A stretch of 18,054 nucleotides of DNA. Source: Chthoniobacterales bacterium (GTDB lineage: Bacteria > Verrucomicrobiota > Verrucomicrobiia > Chthoniobacterales > UBA10450). The DNA lies in assembly GCA_013695925.1 (NCBI GenBank), contig JACCZO010000205.1, positions 1 to 18,054 of the forward strand, written 5' to 3'. Positions 7,355 through 14,768 of the stretch are shown piece by piece. Each line of letters starts with the position of its first letter. Position 1 is the stretch's first letter. A model generated the notes under the pieces. That model was not told where the DNA came from. It worked only from the letters and a program-made list of their open reading frames with translations, and searched no databases. A program made the position numbers and the translations under genes.

Positions 7355-7900
7355 CTAGTAGACCACAAACGCGCAAACCACGATCAGCGCGCCGAAGACG
7401 AAACCGAAACCGGACAGCAGCCGCCAACGCGCGTCCGATTTTACACTCCACTGGATCTGGTCGCGCAAAAGGTAAGGCATCGTGACCCAGATCAACCCGG
7501 CCACGATCATGAGGTAGGCCAGCACCGTAACCAGCAACCGGCTCGTTTCCGGCCGCAGGAAGGCGGCGTTGAGCAATGGTTCGGCGGCGAGCAAAAACAG
7601 AATCCCGAGCGCGCGGACAGCCAGAAACTCATCGACGAAACGCAGCACCAGAAAAAATCCAATCGGCAGAATGACCAGTAACGGCCGCCGGAAACTGGAG
7701 AACTCGCCCATCTCCATCGTGGCCAAAAGCCACAGGCTCCAGATCACGTCGATTGTCAGGAGCAGCGCGCCGGCAACACGCGAACGAGGAAACTGCGGAA
7801 GAAAATTGCGGGCCGGCAGAAGCACCGCGCAGAGGCTGAGGAGGGCGAGGAGAAGACCGGCGATCAAGCCGGCGGCCTGTAGAGAGATCGAATAAATCAT
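7355..7900 (-). CDS. Multi-pass membrane protein of unknown function
   Basis: A 181-residue hydrophobic protein with about five or six predicted membrane helices: around residues 5-28 (LQAAGLIAGLLLALLSLCAVLL), 40-58, 70-85, 88-103, 118-138 and 155-180. Loops are short and no catalytic motif is visible. The start at 7900 is chosen because its ATG overlaps the miaB stop (ATGA), which suggests translational coupling. The frame is open 16 codons further upstream, but that part lies within miaB. No family is recognised. Between miaB and a glycosyltransferase gene, it may simply be a lineage-specific inner-membrane protein. Confidence 0.75.
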   Translation of the reverse strand: MIYSISLQAAGLIAGLLLALLSLCAVLLPARNFLPQFPRSRVAGALLLTIDVIWSLWLLATMEMGEFSSFRRPLLVILPIGFFLVLRFVDEFLAVRALGILFLLAAEPLLNAAFLRPETSRLLVTVLAYLMIVAGLIWVTMPYLLRDQIQWSVKSDARWRLLSGFGFVFGALIVVCAFVVY

Positions 7901-9312
7901 GAAGCGGCCCCGACGGGCGGCAGAAGTTCTTCCATCGGCAAATGACAACTCTCTGCGATTTGCGTCCGCACCCCCGACAAACTAAAGCCGGTCGAATGGG
8001 TCACCCGCAGGTTGATCAATTGGCCGATATTGTTCTCCGGTCCTTCAAAAACGACAATCTTGTTGCCGCGCGTCCGACCCGTTAGGCGTTGGCGATTCGT
8101 CTTGCTCGGGCCTTCACAGAGGATTTCCACTTCGCGTCCGACGAGACGCGCGCCGGCCCGTTTCGCTGCCGCATCCACCACCGTGAGCAAATGATGGTTG
8201 CGCGCCGCTTTCACGTCTTCCTCGATCTGCTGCGCCATCTCCGCCGCCGGCGTGTCGCTTCGCGGCGAATAGCGAAAGACAAACGCATTGTCGAACTGGA
8301 TCTGCTCCACGAGAGCGCGCGTTTTTCCGTAATCCTCCTCCGTTTCGCCGGGAAAACCGACGATCACATCTGTCGTTAGGGCAATTTCGTGGTGGGTGGC
8401 GCGGAGCTGTTCAACCAACCGGAGATATTTCTCGGCCGTGTAGGTGCGATGCATTGCTTTCAGAATCCGATCGGAGCCCGACTGCAGCGGAAGATGGACA
8501 TGTTCGCAAAGCTTCGGCAGATCGCGCAGCGCCGCGACCAGATCGGCGCGGAAACCAATCGGATGCGGCGAAGTGAAACGGAGACGCTCCAGCCCCTCGA
8601 CTTCGTGGACCGCTTCGAGCAACTGCACGAAGGGACTCTTCCCATCGACCTTGGGGAATTCATGGCGCCCGTAGAGATTTACGATTTGGCCGAGGAGCGT
8701 GACCTCTTTCACGCCCCGCGCGACGAGGCCGTTCACTTCCCTAACGATCTCGGCAACCGTCCGGCTGCGTTCCGCGCCGCGCGTTCGCGGCACGATGCAA
8801 AAAGTGCAGTGCATGTTGCAGCCCTGCATGATCGAGACGAAGGCGGTCGCCTGCCGCGGCCGCAGCGTGTGTTCGCGGATCGTTTCCTGGGAGCCCGCTT
8901 CTTCGTCCGTATCGACGATCGAGCAGCGCGGGTCGTCCATTCGCCGGGCGCGCTTCAGCGCCACCAATTCCTCCACGTGATCCGCCACCCGATGAAATTT
9001 TTGCGTGCCCACCACGAGGTCGACGTGCGGCGCGCGCTCGAGCAACTCCGCCCCGCGCGCCTGCGCCATGCAGCCGAGGAAACCAAAGACCGTCTCCGGC
9101 CGTTCGTGCGCCATTTTGCCGAGCATCCCCATTTTCCCCAGCGCCTTCGCATCCGCCATGTCGCGCACGCTGCAGGTATTGAGCAGGACGACATCAGCCT
9201 CCGCTTCGCTCGCCGCCGCCACGTAGCCACGATCGAGCAGCGACCGCGCGACCTGTTCGGAGTCGCGCTCGTTCATCTGACAACCGTAGGTTTTGATGAA
9301 GAATTTCGGCAT
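7897..9312 (-). CDS. miaB: tRNA-2-methylthio-N6-dimethylallyladenosine synthase
   Basis: A 471-residue radical-SAM methylthiotransferase that modifies A37 of tRNAs reading U-starting codons. The N-terminal cluster domain has Cys11 (TYGCQMNERDSE), Cys47 (NTCSVRDMADAK) and Cys81 (GFLGCMAQ). The radical-SAM motif CNMHCTFC uses Cys165, Cys169 and Cys172. A TRAM domain closes the protein (VEILCEGPSKTNRQRLTGRTRGNKIVVF). MPKFFIKTYGCQMN at 9312 is the family start; the frame is open 105 codons further upstream but that part is the vapC gene in another frame. Exact octamers at 8373-8380 (ALTTD) and 8740-8747 (IVRE) lie within it in different reading frames. Confidence 0.97.
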   Translation of the reverse strand: MPKFFIKTYGCQMNERDSEQVARSLLDRGYVAAASEAEADVVLLNTCSVRDMADAKALGKMGMLGKMAHERPETVFGFLGCMAQARGAELLERAPHVDLVVGTQKFHRVADHVEELVALKRARRMDDPRCSIVDTDEEAGSQETIREHTLRPRQATAFVSIMQGCNMHCTFCIVPRTRGAERSRTVAEIVREVNGLVARGVKEVTLLGQIVNLYGRHEFPKVDGKSPFVQLLEAVHEVEGLERLRFTSPHPIGFRADLVAALRDLPKLCEHVHLPLQSGSDRILKAMHRTYTAEKYLRLVEQLRATHHEIALTTDVIVGFPGETEEDYGKTRALVEQIQFDNAFVFRYSPRSDTPAAEMAQQIEEDVKAARNHHLLTVVDAAAKRAGARLVGREVEILCEGPSKTNRQRLTGRTRGNKIVVFEGPENNIGQLINLRVTHSTGFSLSGVRTQIAESCHLPMEELLPPVGAAS

Positions 9313-9346
9313 CTGCTGACGCAGAGTCTGGCGCAGTTTTGACCTC

Positions 9347-9724
9347 TTACCAACCTTCCCGGCGCAATTCCGGAATCCGATCGAAATGTAGATCCCGGCT
9401 GACCAGCCGCTGCCCATGTTGGAAACAGAGGGCAGCGATCCAAAGATCGTTCTCTGGAATAGGCTGACCTCGTCGATAAAGCGCGCCGCGCACCTCCGAG
9501 TAGTGCCGAGCCGTCTCCAGATCGATTTCGAGAATGTCAGACTCTCGCACCAGTTGATTGAGCAACGTATGTAAGCGCTGCCGACCTCGTGATCGCGACA
9601 ATCCGAAGGCGTATTCGCCCACGACAATGACCGGCAATTGATGTCGCTCGTGCTCAGCGAGTACCTCGGCCAGCTTGGGATCGCCGATGAAGAGACTCGA
9701 AACCGCGTTCGTATCCAGAATCAT
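9347..9724 (-). CDS. vapC: VapC-type PIN-domain toxin ribonuclease
   Basis: A 125-residue PIN-domain protein starting MILDTNAVSSLF. The four acidic metal-binding positions of the family are present: Asp4, Glu37 (VVGEYAFG), Asp93 (PENDLWIAA) and Asp111 (LVSRDLHFD). Such proteins cleave specific RNAs, often tRNA, when released from their antitoxin. The start ATG overlaps the stop of the upstream gene (ATGA at 9721-9724), the usual toxin-antitoxin arrangement. The frame upstream of this ATG belongs to the antitoxin in another frame and is not coding for VapC. It lies 34 bases before miaB. Family assignment is firm; the cognate target is unknown. Confidence 0.92.
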   Translation of the reverse strand: MILDTNAVSSLFIGDPKLAEVLAEHERHQLPVIVVGEYAFGLSRSRGRQRLHTLLNQLVRESDILEIDLETARHYSEVRGALYRRGQPIPENDLWIAALCFQHGQRLVSRDLHFDRIPELRREGW

Positions 9725-9978
9725 CGCCAATCGGCCGGATCGATTCTCTCGAAAGATTCTTCGATGGTGCGATCGACTTCCTTTACATGCTGAGCCCGCG
9801 CCCGCCCAAAAACCGCACGCCACCCGCTGGTTGCATCAGACGCTGGGCGCTTTTTGCTTAGCTTTTCCCTCAGCGCGCCACAAACGAAATCCTTGAGGGT
9901 CAGATCAGCCATGGCCGCGCGCGCTTTAGCCTTTTTGAACAATTCGTCCGGAATATCGAGCGTCGTCTTGATCCGCGA
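9721..9978 (-). CDS. VapB-type antitoxin, start codon disrupted
   Basis: The frame reads SRIKTTLDIPDELFKKAKAR and ends DRTIEESFERIDPADWR, overlapping the vapC start. The N-terminal strand IKTTLDIPDELF is typical of ribbon-helix-helix-like VapB antitoxins and the C-terminal acidic tail would wrap the toxin. The only in-frame ATG (9985-9987) is followed by GTT and then a TGA stop (9979-9981), after which no ATG, GTG or CTG occurs before the conserved strand. A TTG at 9940-9942 would skip the whole DNA-binding strand. Either a rare start codon such as ATC at 9970-9972 is used, or the antitoxin is damaged. The range given is the open frame after the TGA. Confidence 0.55.
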   Translation of the reverse strand, partial: SRIKTTLDIPDELFKKAKARAAMADLTLKDFVCGALREKLSKKRPASDATSGWRAVFGRARAQHVKEVDRTIEESFERIDPADWR

Positions 9979-10025
9979 TCAAACCATATTTACGGGTCGT
10001 CGTCAAAAAACCCGCCGCGGCTCCT

Positions 10026-10835
10026 TTACGGAGGAGTCGCGAATCCACTGGGAAACGGCTGTGCCTTGAGTCGCTTTTTTACCTCACGATTGGTCCAAGG
10101 AAAGGTGCCGCGTTCGTTGAAAATCGCGATCCCAATCACGCCCACGTTGCGTGTATCGCGATACTTTTCCTGGGCGTACGATTCCCGCACCGGGCTGAAG
10201 CGAAAAGCCGCGACCGCCTCGGCACTCTGCCGGAAACCATCCACCACCAGCGTCCCGTGAGGAGCAATCACATAACCGCGTTTCCGAACCGAAGCCGGCC
10301 GGCCATCGAGCACATCCAGTCCATCGACCGAGAGAACGATCTCGAGCCGCAGATCGCTCCCGTTGCGCACCACGATCGAGTAGCGGCGTCCTTCTTCGCC
10401 GACCACAAACCAGCGGTCGCCCACGATCAGGCCGGGCAGAAATCGGCCGCTCTGATCTTTCAAGCCGACTGAGACCAGACTCGACGCTGGCCCCGGCAGC
10501 ACCGGCCAGACTCGCCGCAGCTGCGAAGCGGCCGCCATCGCTTCAATCCCGGCGCGATCGTTGTAATAGATGGCGGCGCTCGCCAGGGGCCGGGTCGGCG
10601 AGGCACGCTGAAACAGAGTCGCCTCGACCGGCGAGCGGCGGGATTCGCCCCAGCGCGTCCCGAGCCCGGGTCGATCCTGGGGCGGCTGGGCAAAAGCGCC
10701 CTCCGCCGTCGCGCCCGAGTCCGCGGACGAGATGCGCGACCGCATTCCGGATGGCGGAACACTGCAGGAGGCGAGGATGGCCGCCAACAGCACCACGCAA
10801 CTCGCGCGCAACCAACCAACATTATTTCTGATCAT
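10026..10835 (-). CDS. Lipoprotein of unknown function
   Basis: A 269-residue protein. The start at 10835 is chosen because it is preceded by a good ribosome binding site (GAGAGGTG, about six bases upstream) and gives a lipoprotein signal peptide MIRNNVGWLRASCVVLLAAILASC with the lipidated Cys24. A Ser/Pro-rich low-complexity linker follows to about residue 70. The C-terminal half is beta-rich (VGDRWFVVGEEGRRYSIVVRN, DLRLEIVLSVDGLDVLDG, VIAPHGTLVVDGFRQ, FRFSPVRESYAQEKYRDTRNVGVIGIAIF), suggesting a compact domain at the periplasmic or outer-membrane face. I do not recognise a family. It is divergent from mtnP with 65 bases between the two starts, which must hold both promoters. Confidence 0.72.
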   Translation of the reverse strand: MIRNNVGWLRASCVVLLAAILASCSVPPSGMRSRISSADSGATAEGAFAQPPQDRPGLGTRWGESRRSPVEATLFQRASPTRPLASAAIYYNDRAGIEAMAAASQLRRVWPVLPGPASSLVSVGLKDQSGRFLPGLIVGDRWFVVGEEGRRYSIVVRNGSDLRLEIVLSVDGLDVLDGRPASVRKRGYVIAPHGTLVVDGFRQSAEAVAAFRFSPVRESYAQEKYRDTRNVGVIGIAIFNERGTFPWTNREVKKRLKAQPFPSGFATPP

Positions 10836-10900
10836 CTTTGCACCTCTCTCGAAAAAGACCCTTCCCAAGCGAACCCCGTTTTGAATAATCCGTCCGCGCA

Positions 10901-11770
10901 ATGAAATCAGAAAATGCGGCCATCGGCATCATAGGCGGGAGCGGCCTTTACCAGATCGAGGGATTCCACGACTCGCAGGAGCATCAGGTCTCGACCCCGT
11001 TCGGTGCGCCGTCGGATGTCATTGTCGGGGGCATCGTTGACGAACGCCGGGTTTTTTTTCTGCCCCGGCACGGGCGCGGGCATCGTCTCCTCCCGCATGA
11101 ACTGAACCATCGCGCCAACATCTATGCCCTGCGCTCGTTAGGCGTGCGCTGGATCATTTGCGTGACCGCAGTCGGCAGCCTGCAGGAACATTACGCGCCG
11201 CGCGATGTGCTGCTCCCCTCGCAATTTTACGACCGGACCAGCCAGCGCGCCGACCACACTTTTTTCGGAAACGGGATCGCCGCCCACATTAGTTTTGCGG
11301 AGCCGATCTGCACCCGGCTGCGCGATCTCCTGGCGGAAGCGACGGCGGCATTAGGCATGCGCGTCCACAACGGCGGCACCTACGTCAACATGGATGGTCC
11401 AGCTTTTTCGACCCGCGCCGAATCGGAGCTTAATCGCCGGCATGGTTTCGACGTCATCGGCATGACCAATCTGCCGGAGGCAAAATTGGCGCGCGAAGCC
11501 GAGATCGCCCTCGCCACCATGGCGATGATCACGGATTACGATTGCTGGAAGGTCGAGGAAGAACCGGTCTCAGCGCAGACCGTGATCGGCCATTTGCTGG
11601 CCAATGCCGAGACGGCCAAGAAAATTCTAGCGGCGGTCATTCCACAAATCCCGGCCGAGCCGAATTGGCCGGAACATTGCGCGCTCGATTCCGCGCTCGT
11701 CACTGACCGGGCATTATGGCCGGCCGTCACCCGGGCAAAGCTGCAAGCCATCCTGGGACGCTTCGCATAG
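10901..11770 (+). CDS. mtnP: S-methyl-5'-thioadenosine phosphorylase
   Basis: A 289-residue enzyme of the purine nucleoside phosphorylase family, splitting methylthioadenosine from polyamine and SAM metabolism into adenine and methylthioribose-1-phosphate. The phosphate-binding GGSGLY is at residues 12-17, followed by FLPRHGRGHRLLPHELNHRAN, then NGGTYVNMDGPAFSTRAES. The segment GMTNLPEAKLAREAEIALATMAMITDYDCW is the MTAP signature, with the Asp that binds the adenine base. Length is normal. The octamer TCGTTAGG at 11135-11142 encodes SLG, continuing into V, in the segment ALRSLGVRWII. No clear Shine-Dalgarno precedes the start. Confidence 0.94.
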   Translation: MKSENAAIGIIGGSGLYQIEGFHDSQEHQVSTPFGAPSDVIVGGIVDERRVFFLPRHGRGHRLLPHELNHRANIYALRSLGVRWIICVTAVGSLQEHYAPRDVLLPSQFYDRTSQRADHTFFGNGIAAHISFAEPICTRLRDLLAEATAALGMRVHNGGTYVNMDGPAFSTRAESELNRRHGFDVIGMTNLPEAKLAREAEIALATMAMITDYDCWKVEEEPVSAQTVIGHLLANAETAKKILAAVIPQIPAEPNWPEHCALDSALVTDRALWPAVTRAKLQAILGRFA

Positions 11771-11804
11771 CGCGGCACCCGCGTCTCTCGGCAATATAGA
11801 AACA

Positions 11805-11830
11805 CCGGGCGAAAATAATGTTTGGCCCGG
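11805..11830. terminator. Possible hairpin after mtnP
   Basis: CCGGGC at 11805-11810 can pair with GCCCGG at 11825-11830 across a 14-base AT-rich loop. It lies 35 bases after the mtnP stop. There is no T-run, so it is only weak evidence for a terminator. Confidence 0.25.
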
Positions 11831-11844
11831 ATTGGAGGTAGGAA

Positions 11845-11935
11845 ATGAAGACTAAAATTGTCCCTCAGTTTGCTCCTGGCCGCGGCTCTCTTGCCGCTTG
11901 TACGGTTGCTCCCGGCCAGGCACGAAACCAAGCCG
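11845..11935 (+). pseudogene. Frameshifted remnant of a small exported protein
   Basis: A strong ribosome binding site GGAGG (11834-11838) stands six bases before ATG 11845. In the written frame the protein is not hydrophobic (MKTKIVPQFAPGRG). If one A is removed from the A4 tract at 11854-11857, the same DNA reads MKTKLSLSLLLAAALLPL, a textbook Sec signal peptide with a basic start and a leucine/alanine core. The frame then runs into the 3' end of bioF on the other strand and stops at 12014-12016. It looks like the start of an exported-protein gene broken by a single-base insertion, or a sequencing error in a homopolymer. The original protein cannot be identified. Confidence 0.45.
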
Positions 11936-13153
11936 TCACCCCCCGGGCAACCGGGGGCGCTCCTCCTGTCGTGCACCCGTTGCCTGCTTCGCCAGCCGCC
12001 CAAGTGCTTCGCCTAACGAGGCAATCTGCAGGGCGGAATGCGCCGCGCTGATCGTGATCCGGAGCCGGGCTGCGCCCTTGGCCACCGTGGGATAACGGAT
12101 CGCCGGGACCAAGAAATTTTCCTGCTGCAACGCCCGCGCCAGGTCGAGCGCCCGCCGTTCGTCTCCGACCATCCACGGGATAATCGCGGCCGAGGGCTTG
12201 CCAAAAGCGGCGCCGCCGTCCGGGAGCAATTTGCGAAATTGAACAATTCGTCGCCAGAGCAATTTACGGCGCGCGTCGCCCTCCTCTGAATTCAAAAAAC
12301 GAATCGCGGCGGTGGCGGCCGCGGCCAACGCGGGCGGCGGGGCGGTGGAAAAAATGAAGGAACGCGCGCGATTGATCAGCCAATCGATCAGGTTGCGTGA
12401 GCCGCAAATGTAGCCGCCGCTCACGCCTAACGATTTGCTGAGGGTGCCCATTTGGACCTCGATTTCGCCCTCCAAGCCGAGCTCGGCGGCCAGGCCCCGG
12501 CCATGCGGTCCGATCACGCCGACGGCGTGCGCTTCGTCGATGAGGAGTGTCGCCTCGAAACGATTCTTCAGCTCGACCAGCTCTTGGAGCGGGGCGCGAT
12601 CTCCGTCCATGCTGAAGACCGATTCCGTCGCGATCACGACGCGCGCGTCGGGATGTTCACGGCGCGCCCACTCGAGGTGGCTCTCCAGTTTGCCGAGGTG
12701 ATTGTGCGGGAAAACGCGGAGCGTCGCCCCGCTCAGCCGGGTGCCATCGATGAGCGAGGCGTGGCAAAGTTTATCGAGAATCACCACGTCCTGTTTCGAG
12801 GCGAGCGCGGGGAGCGCCCCCAGCGCGGCGGCGTAGCCGCTGCTGAAGCATATCGCCGCGGGCGCCCCCTTCCATTTCGCGAGGGTGCTTTCGAGCTGCA
12901 CATGCGGCGATTGCGTTCCGCTGATCAGACGCGACGCACCGGCGCCGACGCCAAATTCCGCGATCGCCGCGATCGCCGCCTGGCGGAGAATCGGGTCAGC
13001 CGCCAATCCGAGATAATCGTTGGAGGAAAAATTGATGAGCTCCCGCCCAACGATCCGCACGGCCGGTCCCTGCGCCGTCCCGATTTCGCGCAGCTTGCGA
13101 TGCAGGGAGCGCGCGTGCAGCGCCTCCAGTTGTTCCTCGAAAAGTTCGCTCAT
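11936..13153 (-). CDS. bioF: 8-amino-7-oxononanoate synthase (alpha-oxoamine synthase family)
   Basis: A 405-residue PLP enzyme of the BioF/KBL fold-type I group. It condenses an acyl-CoA-type pimeloyl donor with alanine in biotin synthesis. Visible family features are ELINFSSNDYLGL at 38-50, GAGASRLISGT at 70-80, His131 for ring stacking, Asp206 and His209 in DEAHAVG, and TLSK with the PLP lysine at 240. The GASRLISG segment and the TLSKSLG segment favour BioF over 2-amino-3-ketobutyrate ligase, though KBL cannot be excluded. The start MSELFEEQLEALHARS (13153) is chosen because the extension further upstream lies in the neighbouring peptidase gene. Two octamers lie inside (12012-12019, 12426-12433), both encoding SLG. 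Confidence 0.88.
   Translation of the reverse strand: MSELFEEQLEALHARSLHRKLREIGTAQGPAVRIVGRELINFSSNDYLGLAADPILRQAAIAAIAEFGVGAGASRLISGTQSPHVQLESTLAKWKGAPAAICFSSGYAAALGALPALASKQDVVILDKLCHASLIDGTRLSGATLRVFPHNHLGKLESHLEWARREHPDARVVIATESVFSMDGDRAPLQELVELKNRFEATLLIDEAHAVGVIGPHGRGLAAELGLEGEIEVQMGTLSKSLGVSGGYICGSRNLIDWLINRARSFIFSTAPPPALAAAATAAIRFLNSEEGDARRKLLWRRIVQFRKLLPDGGAAFGKPSAAIIPWMVGDERRALDLARALQQENFLVPAIRYPTVAKGAARLRITISAAHSALQIASLGEALGRLAKQATGARQEERPRLPGG
11940..11957. terminator. GC hairpin with GCAA tetraloop at the 3' end of bioF
   Basis: CCCCCGG (11940-11946) and CCGGGGG (11951-11957) form a perfect 7-bp stem closed by GCAA, a stable GNRA-type loop. It lies over the last codons of bioF and could stabilise or end that transcript. 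There is no following T-run. Confidence 0.35.
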
Positions 13154-13176
13154 GCACGCGCCCCCGGCCGCGTGAA

Positions 13177-14088
13177 TTACATCCGCCGGAGCCCCCAGGA
13201 AAGCAACGCGGAAGCATCCTGCCAGACGCCGGCCTTGCTGTCTCCGAGCACGACGACGATCACGTCGCGCCCCGGAATGGTGCCGCTGGCGATGAGACAA
13301 TGCCCGGCCGCTTCGGTGTAGCCGGTCTTCATTCCATTGCAATAGGGCAGTCGTTTCAGGATCTTGTTCGTGTTCTCCAACTCCCGCGTGCGGCCGTTGG
13401 CATAACGAAAAACTATCTGCGGCAGGCAAACGATCGAGCGAATCGTCGGATTCGCGTAGGCCGCGAGCGCGATCCGGGAAAGGTCGCGCGCGGTGGAATA
13501 TTGCTCGGGGATGGGCAGACCGTTCGGGTTGACAAAATTTGAGTGCGTCGCGCCAAGGGCACGCGCCTTGGCATTCATTTTCTCGGCGAAAAGCTCGATG
13601 CTGCCGGCGTTATCGCGGGCCAGACAGCGGGCGACATCGTTAGGGCTTTTCACCAGCAGCGCTCGGAGCAAATCGATTCGCTGGTAGGTCTCGCCCGGCT
13701 TGATATTCAATCGCACCGGGTCAGCCAAAGTATCGACCTTTTGCACCGTCACCCGGCGATCGAGATAACCTTCTTCGGCCACGATTAGCGCCGTGAGCAG
13801 CTTTTGCGTGCTGGCCGCGGCGCGGGTGGCGTCGGCATTTTTCTCATAGAGGACCTCGCCGGTGCGCGCATCCGCCACCACGACCGAGGCGGCCCGCGTC
13901 TTGGGCACAACCGCGCTGCCCGCGTCGAGGACGCTCGTCTGATACGCCACCGCCAGCTCATCTTCCTCCTGCGCCACCGGGGTGGCGCGGCGGACCTCCC
14001 TATGTTTCGGTTTGGCGGCCGCCACGCAGGCGAGCGTGAGCACGATCGTCACCGGATAGGCGATCTGCGTCAGGGCTCGGCGAATCAT
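13177..14088 (-). CDS. D-alanyl-D-alanine carboxypeptidase (DacA-type penicillin-binding protein)
   Basis: A 303-residue exported serine peptidase that trims the terminal D-Ala of peptidoglycan stem peptides. A signal peptide (MIRRALTQIAYPVTIVLTLACVAAA) precedes the S11 catalytic domain. All three active-site motifs are present: STQK at 93-96, SPN at 148-150 and KTG at 254-256. The start at 14088 gives the signal peptide; a GTG at 14142 is in frame but overlaps the neighbouring gene. No C-terminal amphipathic anchor is evident, so the enzyme may be periplasmic rather than membrane-tethered. The SPN motif is encoded inside an exact octamer at 13637-13644. It lies 23 bases upstream of bioF. Confidence 0.93.
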   Translation of the reverse strand: MIRRALTQIAYPVTIVLTLACVAAAKPKHREVRRATPVAQEEDELAVAYQTSVLDAGSAVVPKTRAASVVVADARTGEVLYEKNADATRAAASTQKLLTALIVAEEGYLDRRVTVQKVDTLADPVRLNIKPGETYQRIDLLRALLVKSPNDVARCLARDNAGSIELFAEKMNAKARALGATHSNFVNPNGLPIPEQYSTARDLSRIALAAYANPTIRSIVCLPQIVFRYANGRTRELENTNKILKRLPYCNGMKTGYTEAAGHCLIASGTIPGRDVIVVVLGDSKAGVWQDASALLSWGLRRM

Positions 14089-14125
14089 AACAGAAAGTAG
14101 CAGCAGGAAATGAGCGCGCGCAAGC

Positions 14126-14512
14126 CTAACGATCGGCTCCACGCTGGATCAGCTCGACCTCGTAGCCTTCCGGGGCGTCGATGAAAGCAATCGCGCCACC
14201 GCGGCCATTTGGATGTGGCCCGTCCGAGAGCGGATAACCTTTGGCCGCGGTCTGCTTGGCGAACTCTTCGATATTGTCGACTTCGAAAGCGAGATGCGTC
14301 AGGTCCGGGCCAACCACGACCGGACCGCTTTCGTCGAATTTACAAAGTTCGATTTCTTCCTCGCTCCCGGGAGCTTTAAGGAAGACAAGCTGTGACCCGC
14401 GGCCCGAGGTGTGGCGCCGCACTTCCTCCAGACCGAGGACGTCGCGATAAAATGAAACCGTCTTTTCCAGGTCGCTGACGCGATAGCGTGTGTGCAAAAG
14501 CTTTTTGATCAT
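14126..14512 (-). CDS. Glyoxalase I-like VOC family metalloprotein
   Basis: A 128-residue protein with two vicinal-oxygen-chelate half-domains. The four metal ligands of glyoxalase I are present in order: His7 (LLHTRY), Glu55 (IELC), His73 (LTHLAF) and Glu120 (VELIQ). This strongly suggests lactoylglutathione lyase activity, detoxifying methylglyoxal, although other VOC enzymes share this set. The start at 14512 gives the family N-terminus MIKKLLHTRYRVSDLEKTVSFY; the 51-codon upstream extension has non-coding composition. The stop TAG and the two preceding codons lie inside an exact octamer (14125-14132). It precedes the carboxypeptidase gene with a gap of 37 bases. Confidence 0.9.
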   Translation of the reverse strand: MIKKLLHTRYRVSDLEKTVSFYRDVLGLEEVRRHTSGRGSQLVFLKAPGSEEEIELCKFDESGPVVVGPDLTHLAFEVDNIEEFAKQTAAKGYPLSDGPHPNGRGGAIAFIDAPEGYEVELIQRGADR

Positions 14513-14542
14513 CGCTATCTTATTGCGCCCAACGAGGCTTAA

Positions 14543-14760
14543 TTTCAAATTCGGCACCAGGCCGCCTGGACTTATTGTCAGGTGAAAGGCAAACCGCTGA
14601 CTCTGGAAAAACTGGTCGACGATCTGGTGGTGGTGGACAAAAAGAGCCGTCATCGAACCGAACAAGGATGCGCAGACGCTTTATCGCGAGCTCCTCCTGC
14701 GGCAGATTGACCTAACGAAAAAGCTCAAGAGCGCGGGTATCTCTAGCGGGTCGGCAAAGG
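14543..14760 (+). pseudogene. Frameshifted C-terminal remnant of an unknown gene
   Basis: On the + strand the bases from 14543 read HQAAWTYCQVKGKPLTLEKLV and onward to VVVDK. At the A5 tract around 14639-14643 the sense frame switches by one base and continues VIEPNKDAQTLYRELLLRQI, then DLTKKLKSAGISSGSAKDP. Both halves have coding-like composition and join smoothly if one A is removed. No start is visible upstream, and the 3' end runs straight into the long inverted repeat at 14769, which has probably displaced the original stop. The exact octamer at 14711-14718 encodes LT. I cannot name the family. A homopolymer sequencing error is possible for the frameshift, but not for the missing start. 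Confidence 0.5.
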
Positions 14761-14768
14761 ATCCGGGG

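Noticed and set aside
8389..9342. A 317-codon open frame antisense to miaB
   Set aside because: miaB has all six cluster cysteines and a TRAM domain; the antisense product is Arg/His-rich and unlike any family.
8748..11134. Octamer-free stretch around the toxin-antitoxin pair, considered as a sign of recent transfer
   Set aside because: An even longer octamer-free stretch (14-3455) covers the ordinary exbB-exbD-def genes, so absence is not informative at this window size.
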